Assembly: GCF_021735925.1 (NCBI RefSeq)
Contig: NZ_WMEA01000001.1
Coordinates: forward strand, 685,001-749,000
Source of the DNA: Loktanella sp. M215
GTDB lineage: Bacteria > Pseudomonadota > Alphaproteobacteria > Rhodobacterales > Rhodobacteraceae
Reading direction: 5' to 3'
Length of the DNA stretch: 64,000 nt
Shown: in pieces, positions 18,320 through 27,550 of the stretch
How the letters are laid out: every line of letters starts with the position of its first letter
Numbering within the stretch: the stretch's first letter is position 1
Translations under genes and position numbers: made by a program
The notes under the pieces: model-generated
Database searches by the model: none
Seen by the model: only the letters and a program-made list of their open reading frames with translations
Told to the model about the DNA's origin: nothing

Positions 18320-21175
18320 ATGTCACTGTTTCTCATCGTCGCCCTGCCCTTCCTCGGTGCGCTGCTGCCCGGCCTGATGATCAGGGCCGGACGGCAGGTG
18401 TGCTTTGTCACCACCTTCACCGTGACGGCGCTGGCCTTCATCGGGTTGATGACGCATCTGCCCGGTGTCCTGCGCGGAGAGGTCGCCACCGCGCGGCTGG
18501 ACTGGCTGCCGGGGCTGGGCATGAACGCAAACCTGTTCCTTGATCCACTGGGGCTGATGTTCGCGGGGCTGATCCTGGGGATCGGGCTGCTGATCATCAC
18601 CTATGCGCGCTGGTATCTGTCGCGCGACGACAACATGGGCGAATTCTATAGCTATTTGCTGCTGTTTCAGGGTGCGATGGTCGGTATCGTGCTGTCGGAC
18701 AACATCCTGATGTTACTGGTCTTCTGGGAGCTGACGTCGCTGTCGTCCTTCCTGCTGATCGGCTTCTGGAAGCATCTGCCAGAGGGCCGTCAGGGCGCGC
18801 GGATGGCGCTGACCGTGACCGGCATGGGCGGGCTTGCGATGATCGGGGGGATGCTGATTCTGGGCCAGATCGTCGGCAGCTATGACCTGACGGTGATCCT
18901 GCAGAACCGGGAGTTGATTCAGGCCTCGCCCTTGTATCTGCCGGCGCTGCTGCTGATCCTGACGGGGTGTTTCACGAAATCCGCGCAGTTCCCGTTCCAC
19001 TTCTGGTTGCCACACGCGATGTCGGCACCGACGCCGGTGTCGGCCTATTTGCATTCGGCCACCATGGTGAAGGCGGGGCTGTTCCTGATGGCGCGGCTGT
19101 GGCCGGTGCTGAGCGGCACGGACGTCTGGGTGACGCTGGTGTGTTCCGTCGGTCTGATCACCATGGCGCTGGGCGCGTTCATCGCGTTCTTCAAGGATGA
19201 TCTGAAGGCGCTGCTGGCGTTTTCGACGGTGTCGCATCTGGGCCTGATCTGCTTTCTACTGGGCACCGGGACGACCTTTGGCGCGATGGCGGCGGTGTTC
19301 CACATCCTGAACCACGCGAGCTTCAAGGCGGCACTTTTCATGGTGGCGGGGATCGTCGATCACGGGGTGCATACGCGCGACATGAAAAAGCTGGGCGGGC
19401 TGCGTCACTTGATGCCGCTGACCTTTTTCATCGCGACGCTGGCGGGGCTGTCGATGGCGGGGATTCCGCTGTTCAACGGTTTCGTCTCGAAAGAGATGAT
19501 GCTGGAAGAAGCGCTGCACACGACGCTGTTCAACAGCCCGCTGCTGGTGACGGTCGTGGCGACGCTGGGTGCGCTGTTTTCGGCGGCCTATTCGTTCCGC
19601 TTCATCTCTCATACCTTTCTGGGGGCAGAGCGGGACGATTATCCGGCGCATCCCCATGATCCCGAGCCGGGTCTGTGGCTGCCCCCTGCCCTGCTGATGA
19701 TTCCCGTCGTGGGTCTGGGGATCGCGCCGTTTCTGGCAGAGCCTTTCGTGCGGCTGGTCACAGAGGCCGTCGTCGGCGGCGTGGCCCCGATGCCGGAGGA
19801 GCATCTGGCCCTGTGGCACGGTCTGACCCCGGCGCTGGCGATGTCCGCGATTGCGGTCGTGGGCGGGTTGATCTGGCTGGCGCTGTTCGGCCCGCTGTCC
19901 CGCGTCTGGCATGCGGTGCCGCGGCCAGAGGCGAAGGACATGTTCGACAGCCTGATCAAGGCACTGGCCAATGCCGCGGGGCGGTTCAGCCACCGGCTGC
20001 ACGACGGTAGCTTTACCCGTTATGCGGCGATCTTTGTCGTGACTGTGGTGGGGCTGGGCGCGCATGCGTGGTTCACGGGCAGTGCCGCGGCGCTGACGCG
20101 GACGATGCTGCCGATCACGCCGGTCGCCGTCGCGCTGTGGGCCATGCTGATCGCGGCGGCGGGGTTCCTCGTGATCTATCACCGGAACCGGCTGGCCGTG
20201 CTGATCCTGATGGGGATCATCGGGTTGATCGTGTCGGTCAGCTTCAACTACTTTTCGGCCCCCGACCTTGCGCTGACGCAGATCTCGGTCGAGGTGGTGA
20301 CGATCATCCTGCTGCTGCTGGCGCTGAATTTCCTGCCGAACCGCAGTCCGGCGGAATCGAGCGTCGGCCGACGCACGCGGGATGCGGTGATCGCCATCGG
20401 CGGCGGCATCGCGGTCGCGGGGCTGACCTGGACGATCCTGATGAGCGATTTCCCGATGACCTCGATCTCGGACTATCATCTGGCCAATTCCTACAAGGGC
20501 GGCGGCGGCGACAACGTCGTGAACGTGATCCTCGTGGACTTCCGGGGCTTTGATACCTTCGGCGAGATCATCGTGCTGGGGATCGCGGCGCTGGTCATCT
20601 ATGCGCTGACCGAGGCGCTGCTGAACGGCGAGGTCCGCGCGAAGCTGCTGAACCGCGATTTCGAAGAGGCGCGCGCCGGCGATGCCCACCCGCTGATGAT
20701 GGTCGTTCTGACGCGGGTGATGATGCCGGTGGTGCTGATGGTTGGCGTCTATATCTTCCTGCGCGGCCATAACGAGCCGGGCGGCGGGTTCGTCGCAGGT
20801 CTGATCGTGGCGATTGCGGTCGTGATGCAATACATGGCGTCGGGCTTTGCCTGGGCCGACAGCCGCCAGCGCTATCCCTATCACGGGATCATCGGGGCGG
20901 GTGTGCTGGTCGCGGGCCTGACCGGCATCGGATCGTGGTTCGCGGGAGAGCCGTTCCTGACGTCGGCCTTCGGCTATTTCCGCATCCCGCCGATGAACGA
21001 ATTCGAACTGGCGACGGCGGCGGCCTTCGATCTGGGCGTCTTCCTTGCGGTCGTGGGTGCGGTGATGCTGTCGCTGGAAAGCTTCTCTCGCCTCGGCCGG
21101 CGCGCCGGGACCGAGGCCAGCGAACACGCCATGGACATCGACCCGTCCCGCCCATCCATCAAGCAGGAGGGCTGA
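18320..21175 (+). CDS. mrpA: Na+(K+)/H+ antiporter subunit A/B fusion (MrpA-MrpB)
   Basis: 951 residues, largely hydrophobic. The first ~500 residues are homologous to complex I ND5 (LLVFWELTSLSSFLLIGFW, HSATMVKAGLFLMARLWP, LLAFSTVSHLGLI). The C-terminal ~150 residues are an MrpB domain (MMPVVLMVGVYIFLRGHNEP GGGF region), giving the fused A/B form of group 2 Mrp systems. It exchanges cytoplasmic Na+ or K+ for protons. ATG 18320 gives a hydrophobic N-terminus; an in-frame GTG at 18299 is possible. First gene of the operon. Confidence 0.93.
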   Translation: MSLFLIVALPFLGALLPGLMIRAGRQVCFVTTFTVTALAFIGLMTHLPGVLRGEVATARLDWLPGLGMNANLFLDPLGLMFAGLILGIGLLIITYARWYLSRDDNMGEFYSYLLLFQGAMVGIVLSDNILMLLVFWELTSLSSFLLIGFWKHLPEGRQGARMALTVTGMGGLAMIGGMLILGQIVGSYDLTVILQNRELIQASPLYLPALLLILTGCFTKSAQFPFHFWLPHAMSAPTPVSAYLHSATMVKAGLFLMARLWPVLSGTDVWVTLVCSVGLITMALGAFIAFFKDDLKALLAFSTVSHLGLICFLLGTGTTFGAMAAVFHILNHASFKAALFMVAGIVDHGVHTRDMKKLGGLRHLMPLTFFIATLAGLSMAGIPLFNGFVSKEMMLEEALHTTLFNSPLLVTVVATLGALFSAAYSFRFISHTFLGAERDDYPAHPHDPEPGLWLPPALLMIPVVGLGIAPFLAEPFVRLVTEAVVGGVAPMPEEHLALWHGLTPALAMSAIAVVGGLIWLALFGPLSRVWHAVPRPEAKDMFDSLIKALANAAGRFSHRLHDGSFTRYAAIFVVTVVGLGAHAWFTGSAAALTRTMLPITPVAVALWAMLIAAAGFLVIYHRNRLAVLILMGIIGLIVSVSFNYFSAPDLALTQISVEVVTIILLLLALNFLPNRSPAESSVGRRTRDAVIAIGGGIAVAGLTWTILMSDFPMTSISDYHLANSYKGGGGDNVVNVILVDFRGFDTFGEIIVLGIAALVIYALTEALLNGEVRAKLLNRDFEEARAGDAHPLMMVVLTRVMMPVVLMVGVYIFLRGHNEPGGGFVAGLIVAIAVVMQYMASGFAWADSRQRYPYHGIIGAGVLVAGLTGIGSWFAGEPFLTSAFGYFRIPPMNEFELATAAAFDLGVFLAVVGAVMLSLESFSRLGRRAGTEASEHAMDIDPSRPSIKQEG

Positions 21176-21177
21176 GC

Positions 21178-21555
21178 ATGGAATTCCTCATGGCCACCGC
21201 GATCGGCGTGCTGACCGCCGCAGGCATCTACATGGTGCTGCGGCTGCGCACCTTTCCGGTCATCATCGGCACATCGCTGCTGAGCTATGCGGTGAACGTG
21301 TTCCTGTTCGCCTCGGGTCGTCTGGCGCTGAACGCACCACCGGTGCTGCGCGACGGGGTCGAGGTCTATACGGACCCGCTGCCGCAGGCGCTGGTGCTGA
21401 CGGCAATCGTGATTTCATTCGGCATGACGGCGGTCGTCGTCATCATGGCGCTGGGATCGTATCTGAGCGCCGGTGAGGATCTGGTCGACGTGCCCGCCCG
21501 CGATGCAGAGATTCCGCAAGCCCCGCATGCGCTGCGCGGTGAGGCGGTCGAATGA
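21178..21555 (+). CDS. mrpC: Na+/H+ antiporter subunit C (MrpC, NuoK-like)
   Basis: 125 residues with three membrane helices and the NuoK-like signature LTAIVISFGMTAVVVIMAL. ATG 21178 comes 2 bases after the mrpA stop with AGGAGG upstream. The end overlaps the mrpD start in ATGA. Confidence 0.93.
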   Translation: MEFLMATAIGVLTAAGIYMVLRLRTFPVIIGTSLLSYAVNVFLFASGRLALNAPPVLRDGVEVYTDPLPQALVLTAIVISFGMTAVVVIMALGSYLSAGEDLVDVPARDAEIPQAPHALRGEAVE

Positions 21556-23180
21556 CCCATTGGATCGTCGCCCCCGTCGTCCTGCCCGCGATGCTGGCTG
21601 CCATATTGGTGCTGGTCGCGCGGTTTCATATCTCGCTTCAGCGGGTGCTGTCGGTGGCTGGCACGGCGGCCTTGCTGGGCGTGGCACTGGGCCTGTTCTG
21701 GCAGGCCTATGACGGCACGATCAGTGTCTATCAGCTGGGCCACTGGCAGGCGCCCTTCGGCATCGTGCTGGTCGCGGACCGGTTGTCGACACTGATGGTG
21801 TTGGTCACGGCCATCCTGGCGCCGCTGGTGCTGCTTTATGCCATAGGGTCCGGCTGGGACACGCGGGGGCAGCATTTCCACCCCCTTTACCAGTTCCAGC
21901 TGATGGGGATCATGGGGGCGTTCCTGACCGGCGATGCCTTCAACCTGTTCGTCTTCTTCGAGGTGCTGCTGATCGCGTCCTACGGTCTGATGATCCACGC
22001 GGGCGGCAAGCGGCGGCTGCGCGCGGGCACGCAGTATGTGCTGTATAACCTGCTGGGATCGACGCTGTTCCTGTTCGCGCTCGGCACGATCTATGCCCAG
22101 ACGGGCACGCTAAACATGGCGGATCTGGCGGTGCGGGTGGCCGCGCTGGACCCCTCCAATTCTGCGGGTATCCGGGTGGCCGCGGTCCTGCTGCTGCTGG
22201 TCTTTGCCGTCAAGGCGGCGGTGCTGCCACTGCATTTCTGGCTGCCCGGTAGCTATGCCGAGGCCCCTGCCCCCGTCGCCGCGCTGTTCGCGATCATGAC
22301 CAAGGTCGGCGCCTACGGGATCATCCGGTTCTATACGCTGGTCTTTCCGCCAGAGCTGGAGATCACCCAAGGCCTGTTCGACACATGGCTGATGCCCGCC
22401 GCATTGCTGACGCTGGCGATGGGCATGATCGGTGTGCTGGGGTCCTATCGGATCGACAGGCTGGTGGCCTTTGCCGTCATCGGGTCGATGGGGATGCTGT
22501 TGTCGGCGGTGGCTGTGTTCACCGCGTCGGGCATCGTCGCGGCGCTGTATTACGCGATCCATTCCACCTTTGCCACGGCGGCGCTGTTTTTGCTGGTCGA
22601 CGTGCTGCGCGACCGGCGGACGGGCGTCGGCGTCTGGCTGCGCGATGCGGTACCCGTCGCGGGCGGGCCGCTGGTGGCTGGCATGTTCTTTGTCGCCGCG
22701 ATCGCCATGACCGGCCTGCCGCCGCTGTCGGGCTTTGTCGGCAAGCTGCTGATCATGGATGCGGCGCGCGGATCGGCGCTGGTCTGGTGGGTCTGGGGTA
22801 TCGTGCTGGCGGGATCGCTGGTCGCCGTCGTGGGCTTTGGCCGGGCGGGCAGCCAGATGTTCTGGCGGTCGCATCAGGTCGCGGCAGAGCGCGAGGAGAA
22901 TCCCGAGTCCGAGGCGGGCGAGGCGAATACCAAGGAAAACGACGCGCCGGAGCCTGCCCTGCCGATGGTCGCCATCGGCAGTCTGCTGGCGCTGCTGGTC
23001 GCGCTGACGGTCTTTGCCGGGCCGGTGACGGGTTTTCTGAACGCGACGGCCACGCAACTGTTCAACCCGCAACCCTATATCGCGGCCGTGCTGTCGATGC
23101 CGGGCAAGGTCATCAAGGATGACCACGGCGACGATGCACCGCACGACGCCGCCGCGACCGACACCGAGGAGGGTCATTGA
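21552..23180 (+). CDS. mrpD: Na+/H+ antiporter subunit D (MrpD, ND2/ND4-like)
   Basis: 542 residues with about 14 hydrophobic segments. Proton-pumping family motifs: FNLFVFFEVLLIASYGLM, VKAAVLPLHFWLPGSYAEAP, MTGLPPLSGFVGKLLIM. A charged insert near residues 450-475 separates the last helices. It starts in ATGA overlap with mrpC and is followed 1 base later by mrpE. Confidence 0.93.
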   Translation: MTHWIVAPVVLPAMLAAILVLVARFHISLQRVLSVAGTAALLGVALGLFWQAYDGTISVYQLGHWQAPFGIVLVADRLSTLMVLVTAILAPLVLLYAIGSGWDTRGQHFHPLYQFQLMGIMGAFLTGDAFNLFVFFEVLLIASYGLMIHAGGKRRLRAGTQYVLYNLLGSTLFLFALGTIYAQTGTLNMADLAVRVAALDPSNSAGIRVAAVLLLLVFAVKAAVLPLHFWLPGSYAEAPAPVAALFAIMTKVGAYGIIRFYTLVFPPELEITQGLFDTWLMPAALLTLAMGMIGVLGSYRIDRLVAFAVIGSMGMLLSAVAVFTASGIVAALYYAIHSTFATAALFLLVDVLRDRRTGVGVWLRDAVPVAGGPLVAGMFFVAAIAMTGLPPLSGFVGKLLIMDAARGSALVWWVWGIVLAGSLVAVVGFGRAGSQMFWRSHQVAAEREENPESEAGEANTKENDAPEPALPMVAIGSLLALLVALTVFAGPVTGFLNATATQLFNPQPYIAAVLSMPGKVIKDDHGDDAPHDAAATDTEEGH

Positions 23181-23181
23181 G

Positions 23182-23685
23182 ATGCCATTGCGACTGACCC
23201 GCCGGCTGCTGCCGCACCCGCTGCTGACCCTGCTGCTGGTGGTAGTCTGGTGCCTGCTGAACAACAGCCTGACGCTGGGGACCATCGTTTTCGGCACGAT
23301 CCTGGGGCTGTTGATCCCGATCCTGACCGCCGCTTACTGGCCCGACCGGCCCCCTGTTGCGCGGCCTTTCGGCATGGTCGTCTATTGCCTGATCGTGATC
23401 TGGGACATCATCAAGTCGAACATCACGGTGGCCATGCAGATCCTGTTCCGGGGCAATGACAGCCTGCAGCCCGCGTGGATCACCGTGCCGCTGGACCTGC
23501 GCAAGCCCGAGGCGATCACAATCCTTGCCGGGTCCATCACCCTGACCCCCGGCACCCTGTCCGCGGACCTGAGTGCGGATGGCACCGCCCTGCTGGTCCA
23601 CGCGCTGCACGCGCCGGACCCCGATGCCGTGCGCGACGACATCAAGGCCCGTTACGAAAGCCGCCTGAAGGAGATCTTCGCATGA
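23182..23685 (+). CDS. mrpE: Na+/H+ antiporter subunit E (MrpE)
   Basis: 167 residues: N-terminal hydrophobic region (LLTLLLVVVWCLLNNSLTLG), then a cytoplasmic domain with SITLTPGTLSADLS, the hallmark of the family. It lacks a clear counterpart in complex I. ATG 23182 follows GAGGAGGG; the stop overlaps mrpF (ATGA). Confidence 0.92.
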   Translation: MPLRLTRRLLPHPLLTLLLVVVWCLLNNSLTLGTIVFGTILGLLIPILTAAYWPDRPPVARPFGMVVYCLIVIWDIIKSNITVAMQILFRGNDSLQPAWITVPLDLRKPEAITILAGSITLTPGTLSADLSADGTALLVHALHAPDPDAVRDDIKARYESRLKEIFA

Positions 23686-23951
23686 CCGAAATCGCCCTTT
23701 ATTTCGCCATCGGCGCCGTGGCGCTGGCACAGGTGCTGGCCATGGTCCGCCTGCTGCGGGGACCGCATGTCGGCGACCGCATTCTGGCGCTGGATACGAT
23801 GGTCATCAACGCCATCGGGCTGATCATCCTGTCTGGCATCCTCTGGGGGACGCAGATCTATTTCGAAAGCGCCATGATCATCGCGATGCTGGGCTTCGTG
23901 TCCACCGTCGCGCTGTGCCGTTTCGTGCTGCGGGGGGACATCATCGAATGA
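23682..23951 (+). CDS. mrpF: Na+/H+ antiporter subunit F (MrpF)
   Basis: 89 residues, three membrane helices, with the family motif RLLRGPHVGDRILALDTM. Coupled to both neighbours by ATGA overlaps. Confidence 0.92.
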   Translation: MTEIALYFAIGAVALAQVLAMVRLLRGPHVGDRILALDTMVINAIGLIILSGILWGTQIYFESAMIIAMLGFVSTVALCRFVLRGDIIE

Positions 23952-24307
23952 CAGATCTGCCGATCCTCTGGGACATCATCCTGTCGGTGCTGCTTGTGAC
24001 CGGCGGAGGCTTTACGCTCGCCGGGTCATTGGGCCTGCTGAAGCTGAACAACCCGATGTCGCGGCTGCATGCGCCGACGCTCGCCTCGACCCTTGGGGTG
24101 GGATCGCTGCTGCTGGCGTCGATCGTGGCATCTTTTGCCGATGGCCGCCCGTCCCTGCACGAGGCGCTGGTGATGGCGTTCCTGTTCGTCACGGCGCCGA
24201 TCACGGCGAATTTCATCGCCAAGGTGCACCTGCACCGCTGCCGCGATGTCACCGACCTGCCGCAGCCGCCGACCGACAAGGTCTGGGCGACCCGGTCAGA
24301 GGACTAG
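23948..24307 (+). CDS. mrpG: Na+/H+ antiporter subunit G (MrpG)
   Basis: 119 residues, three helices, motif GGGFTLAGSLGLLKL followed by MSRLHAPT, typical of MrpG/PhaG. Last gene of the operon. Its TAG stop forms a CTAG overlap with the stop of the convergent gene, leaving no room for a terminator between them. Confidence 0.92.
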   Translation: MTDLPILWDIILSVLLVTGGGFTLAGSLGLLKLNNPMSRLHAPTLASTLGVGSLLLASIVASFADGRPSLHEALVMAFLFVTAPITANFIAKVHLHRCRDVTDLPQPPTDKVWATRSED

Positions 24308-24618
24308 GCGGCGCCCTTCGCCAGCATTTTGGCGACCGAGGATTCGACCATTTGCACGATCTGACCCTTCATCATGGTCAGCATCATCGGCACGGCGATG
24401 GTGCCCTGCACGGCCTCGGGGGTCAGCTGCGATTCGACCACGATGGTCTGCCCCATCACGCCGATATCGAGCCGCATGCCATCGTCGCCGATCTGTTCGG
24501 CCGTGACGTGACCGCCGGGGGGCAGGGCCTTTTCCAGCTTTGGCACACCGGCCAGCAGGCGGGCGGCGGCCTCGGGGACGGGAAGGCTGTGGGGGACGCT
24601 GAAGGGAACGTGCGGCAT
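24304..24618 (-). CDS. Polyhydroxyalkanoic acid system (PHA_gran_rgn) family protein
   Basis: 104 residues, no signal or membrane segment. The shape (PHVPFSVPHSLPVPEAAARL, LDIGVMGQTIVVESQLTPEAV, then a C-terminal amphipathic helix ending in AKMLAKGAA) fits small PHA-granule-associated proteins. No phasin or synthase is nearby, so the assignment rests on sequence alone. ATG 24618 is preceded by AGAAG; an in-frame start 12 codons upstream exists. Confidence 0.6.
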   Translation of the reverse strand: MPHVPFSVPHSLPVPEAAARLLAGVPKLEKALPPGGHVTAEQIGDDGMRLDIGVMGQTIVVESQLTPEAVQGTIAVPMMLTMMKGQIVQMVESSVAKMLAKGAA

Positions 24619-24775
24619 GGCGGACTTCTTGCTGTGTGACGCGCGGGTCATACGCGCGGCGGGACGGGCGGAAAAGGCATGATCGCGCGATCTGCGCTGT
24701 AACGCGGCGTGACGCCGCTGGATGCCCCGTATTTTCCCGCTTATCCTGCCCAAGATCAGTGCAGGAGACGAGACG

Positions 24776-25801
24776 ATGACGTGGCACATGCCGACCGAGA
24801 CGGCACCCCAGGACCGGATCTGGATGGCCTTTCCCCGCGAAGGGGCGACGCTGGGCGAGGGCAGTGCTGCGCGCGAGGCGGGGTATGCGGCGTGGGGCAC
24901 GGTCGCCAACACCATTGCCGCCCGCCAGCCGGTGACGATGATCGTGGACCCGACCGAAGGCGCGCGCGCGCGGCGCATGCTGGACAGCGGGATCGAGATC
25001 ATGGAGCGGACCATCGACGACTTCTGGCTGCGCGATTCGGGGCCGACCTTCGTGCATGATGCGCAGGGCGGGCTGGCGGCGGTCGACTGGATCTTCAACG
25101 GCTGGGGCGGGGCGGACTGGACCAGCAGCGCCCATGACCGCGATCTGGCGCGGTTCATTGCGGGCGTTGCTGGCGTGCCGGTGGTGCCGTCGCTGCTGGT
25201 GAACGAGGGCGGCGGGTTCCACGTCGACGGGGCTGGCACGGTGCTGGCGACGGAAACGGTGCAACTGGGGGCGGAACGCAATCCGCATGCGGATGCGGGT
25301 CGCGTGGCCGAGGAGTTTGCGCGCACGCTGGGCGCGCGCAAGACGATCTGGCTGCCGCGCGGGCTGACGCGGGATTACGACCCGTTCGGCACGCGGGGAC
25401 ACGTCGATATCGTCGCCTGCCTGCCAGCGCCGGGGGTCATCCTGTTGCACGAACAACGTGATCCGTCGCACCCGGATCATGCGGTGATGCAGGCGATCCG
25501 CGCGCAGTTGGAGGGTGAGACGGATGCCGACGGACGACGGTTCGAGATCATCGACGTGCCGGCCCCGGCGACGCTGACCGACGCGCATGGGTTCGTCGAT
25601 TACAGCTATATCAACCATCTGGTCATCAACGGTGCGGTCATCGCCTGCACCTTTGGCGAGGCCGAGGCGGACGCGCGCGCGCTGGAGATCCTCGGCGCGG
25701 CCTATCCGGGGCGAGAGGTCGTCGGTGTCGATGCGCGGGAATTGTTTGCGCGCGGCGGCGGTATCCATTGCATCACGCAGCAACAGCCGAAGGCCCGATG
25801 A
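24776..25801 (+). CDS. aguA: Agmatine deiminase
   Basis: 341 residues, peptidyl-arginine-deiminase fold. It converts agmatine to N-carbamoylputrescine and ammonia. Family motifs: TIDDFWLRDSGPTF, NEGGGFHVDG, GHVDIVACLP, and the catalytic Cys in GGGIHCITQQQP at the C-terminus. ATG 24776 has GGAGACGAG upstream. It overlaps (ATGA) the next gene, an amidase-signature enzyme, instead of the nitrilase-type AguB usually paired with it. Confidence 0.93.
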   Translation: MTWHMPTETAPQDRIWMAFPREGATLGEGSAAREAGYAAWGTVANTIAARQPVTMIVDPTEGARARRMLDSGIEIMERTIDDFWLRDSGPTFVHDAQGGLAAVDWIFNGWGGADWTSSAHDRDLARFIAGVAGVPVVPSLLVNEGGGFHVDGAGTVLATETVQLGAERNPHADAGRVAEEFARTLGARKTIWLPRGLTRDYDPFGTRGHVDIVACLPAPGVILLHEQRDPSHPDHAVMQAIRAQLEGETDADGRRFEIIDVPAPATLTDAHGFVDYSYINHLVINGAVIACTFGEAEADARALEILGAAYPGREVVGVDARELFARGGGIHCITQQQPKAR

Positions 25802-27480
25802 ACATGGTCGAGGCCAGCATCGCCGACCTGCGCGCGGCGCTGGAGGCGGGCGAGGTTACGAGCGTCGGGCTGGTGGACCTGTATCTGGACCGGATCGCGC
25901 GGTTCGACCGGGCGGGGCCGTGTCTGAATGCGGTGCCGGTGCTGAACCCCGCTGCGCGGGCCGCGGCGCAGGCGTCCGACGCACGGCGGGCGGCGGGCGC
26001 TGTGCTGGGGCCGCTGGACGGCATCCCCTACACCGCCAAGGACAGCTACAAGGTGCGCGGCCTGACGGTGGCCGCTGGATCGCCGGCCTTTGCGGATCTG
26101 GTGGCCACGGATGATGCCTTTGCCATCGCCCGGTTGCGGGCGGCGGGGGCGGTGCTGATCGGGCTGACGAACATGCCGCCCATGGCGAACGGCGGGATGC
26201 AGCGGGGGCTTTATGGCCGGGCGGAGTCGCCCTACAGCGCCGACTGGCTGACGGCGGCCTTTGCGTCGGGGTCGTCCAATGGATCCGGGACGGCCACGGC
26301 GGCGAGCTTTGCGGCCTTCGGGCTGGCCGAGGAGACCTGGTCGAGCGGGCGCGCGCCTGCGTCCAACAACGGGCTTTGTGCGTATACGCCCAGCCGTGGC
26401 GTGATCTCGGTCCGGGGGAACTGGCCGCTGGTGCCGACGATGGACGTGGTGGTGCCGCATACGCGGACGATGGCGGATATGTTCGCGGTGCTGGACGTGA
26501 TCGTGGCGGACGATCCGGAGACGTCTGGCGATCTGTGGCGCAGCCAGCCGTGGGTGAGCTTGCCGAAGGCGTCGGAGGTGCGGCCCGCATCCTATCTTGA
26601 CTTGGCAAGCGCATCGCTGCGCGGCAAGCGGTTCGGGGTGCCTGCGATGTATATCAACGCAGACCCGGAGGCCGGGACGGCGCAGCACCCCGGCATCGGC
26701 GGGCCGACCGGGCAGCGGATCGAGACGCGCGCCGCGATCATGGCGCTGTGGGAGGCGGCGCGGGATGCGCTGGAGGCGGCGGGGGCCGAGGTGGTGACGG
26801 TGGATTTCCCGGTCGTGTCCAACTACGAGGGCGACCGGCCCGGGTGTCCAACCATCGCCACGCGCGGGCTGCTGCCGGAGGGATACCTCAAGCGCGAGAT
26901 CGTCGATCTGTCGGTCTGGGGGTGGGAGACGTTCCTGCGCGACAATGGCGACGCGGGCCTGTCGCGGCTGTCGGATGTGGACGGGGCGCGGATCTTTCCC
27001 CCAACGCCGGGCAGCCTGCCGGACCGCTATACCGGGTTCGATGATGATATCGCGGACTACCCAGCGCATGCACGCGCCCACGGCGTGACGGATTTTCAGG
27101 ATATCCCGACGCTGGCCGCAGGTCTGCGCGGGCTGGAGGAGACGCGGCGGGTCGATCTGGAGGAGTGGATGGACAGCCACAGTCTGGATGCGGTGGTGTT
27201 TCCGGCGGTCGCTGACGTGGGACCGGCGGATGCGGATGTGAACCCGGCTAGCGCCGATCTGGCGTGGCGCAACGGGGTCTGGGTGGCGAACGGCAATCTG
27301 GCGATCCGGCATCTGGGGATTCCGACCGTGACGGTGCCGATGGGCGTCATGGCGGATATTGGCATGCCGGTGGGTCTGACGCTGGCCGGACGGGCCTATG
27401 ACGATACGGGCCTGCTGGCGCTGGCCGCCGCGTTCGAGGCGACGGGCGATTACCGGATGCCGCCGCCGCGCACGACGTGA
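25798..27480 (+). CDS. Amidase-signature family amidase
   Basis: 560 residues. The Ser-cisSer-Lys triad regions are visible: Lys in LDGIPYTAKDSYKVRG (~residue 81), and the serine-rich ASGSSNGSGTATAA around residues 160-172 with the following SSGRAPAS. The substrate is unknown. Tight coupling to agmatine deiminase suggests it may act on N-carbamoylputrescine or a related ureide, but that is inference. ATG 25798 is used; a second in-frame ATG lies two codons on. Confidence 0.85.
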   Translation: MNMVEASIADLRAALEAGEVTSVGLVDLYLDRIARFDRAGPCLNAVPVLNPAARAAAQASDARRAAGAVLGPLDGIPYTAKDSYKVRGLTVAAGSPAFADLVATDDAFAIARLRAAGAVLIGLTNMPPMANGGMQRGLYGRAESPYSADWLTAAFASGSSNGSGTATAASFAAFGLAEETWSSGRAPASNNGLCAYTPSRGVISVRGNWPLVPTMDVVVPHTRTMADMFAVLDVIVADDPETSGDLWRSQPWVSLPKASEVRPASYLDLASASLRGKRFGVPAMYINADPEAGTAQHPGIGGPTGQRIETRAAIMALWEAARDALEAAGAEVVTVDFPVVSNYEGDRPGCPTIATRGLLPEGYLKREIVDLSVWGWETFLRDNGDAGLSRLSDVDGARIFPPTPGSLPDRYTGFDDDIADYPAHARAHGVTDFQDIPTLAAGLRGLEETRRVDLEEWMDSHSLDAVVFPAVADVGPADADVNPASADLAWRNGVWVANGNLAIRHLGIPTVTVPMGVMADIGMPVGLTLAGRAYDDTGLLALAAAFEATGDYRMPPPRTT

Positions 27481-27550
27481 GGCGTGTTGTCCCCTCGACA
27501 CCGCGGGCGGCACCGCTAGGGTCCGCGCGACAAGCGAAGGGAGACGGCTG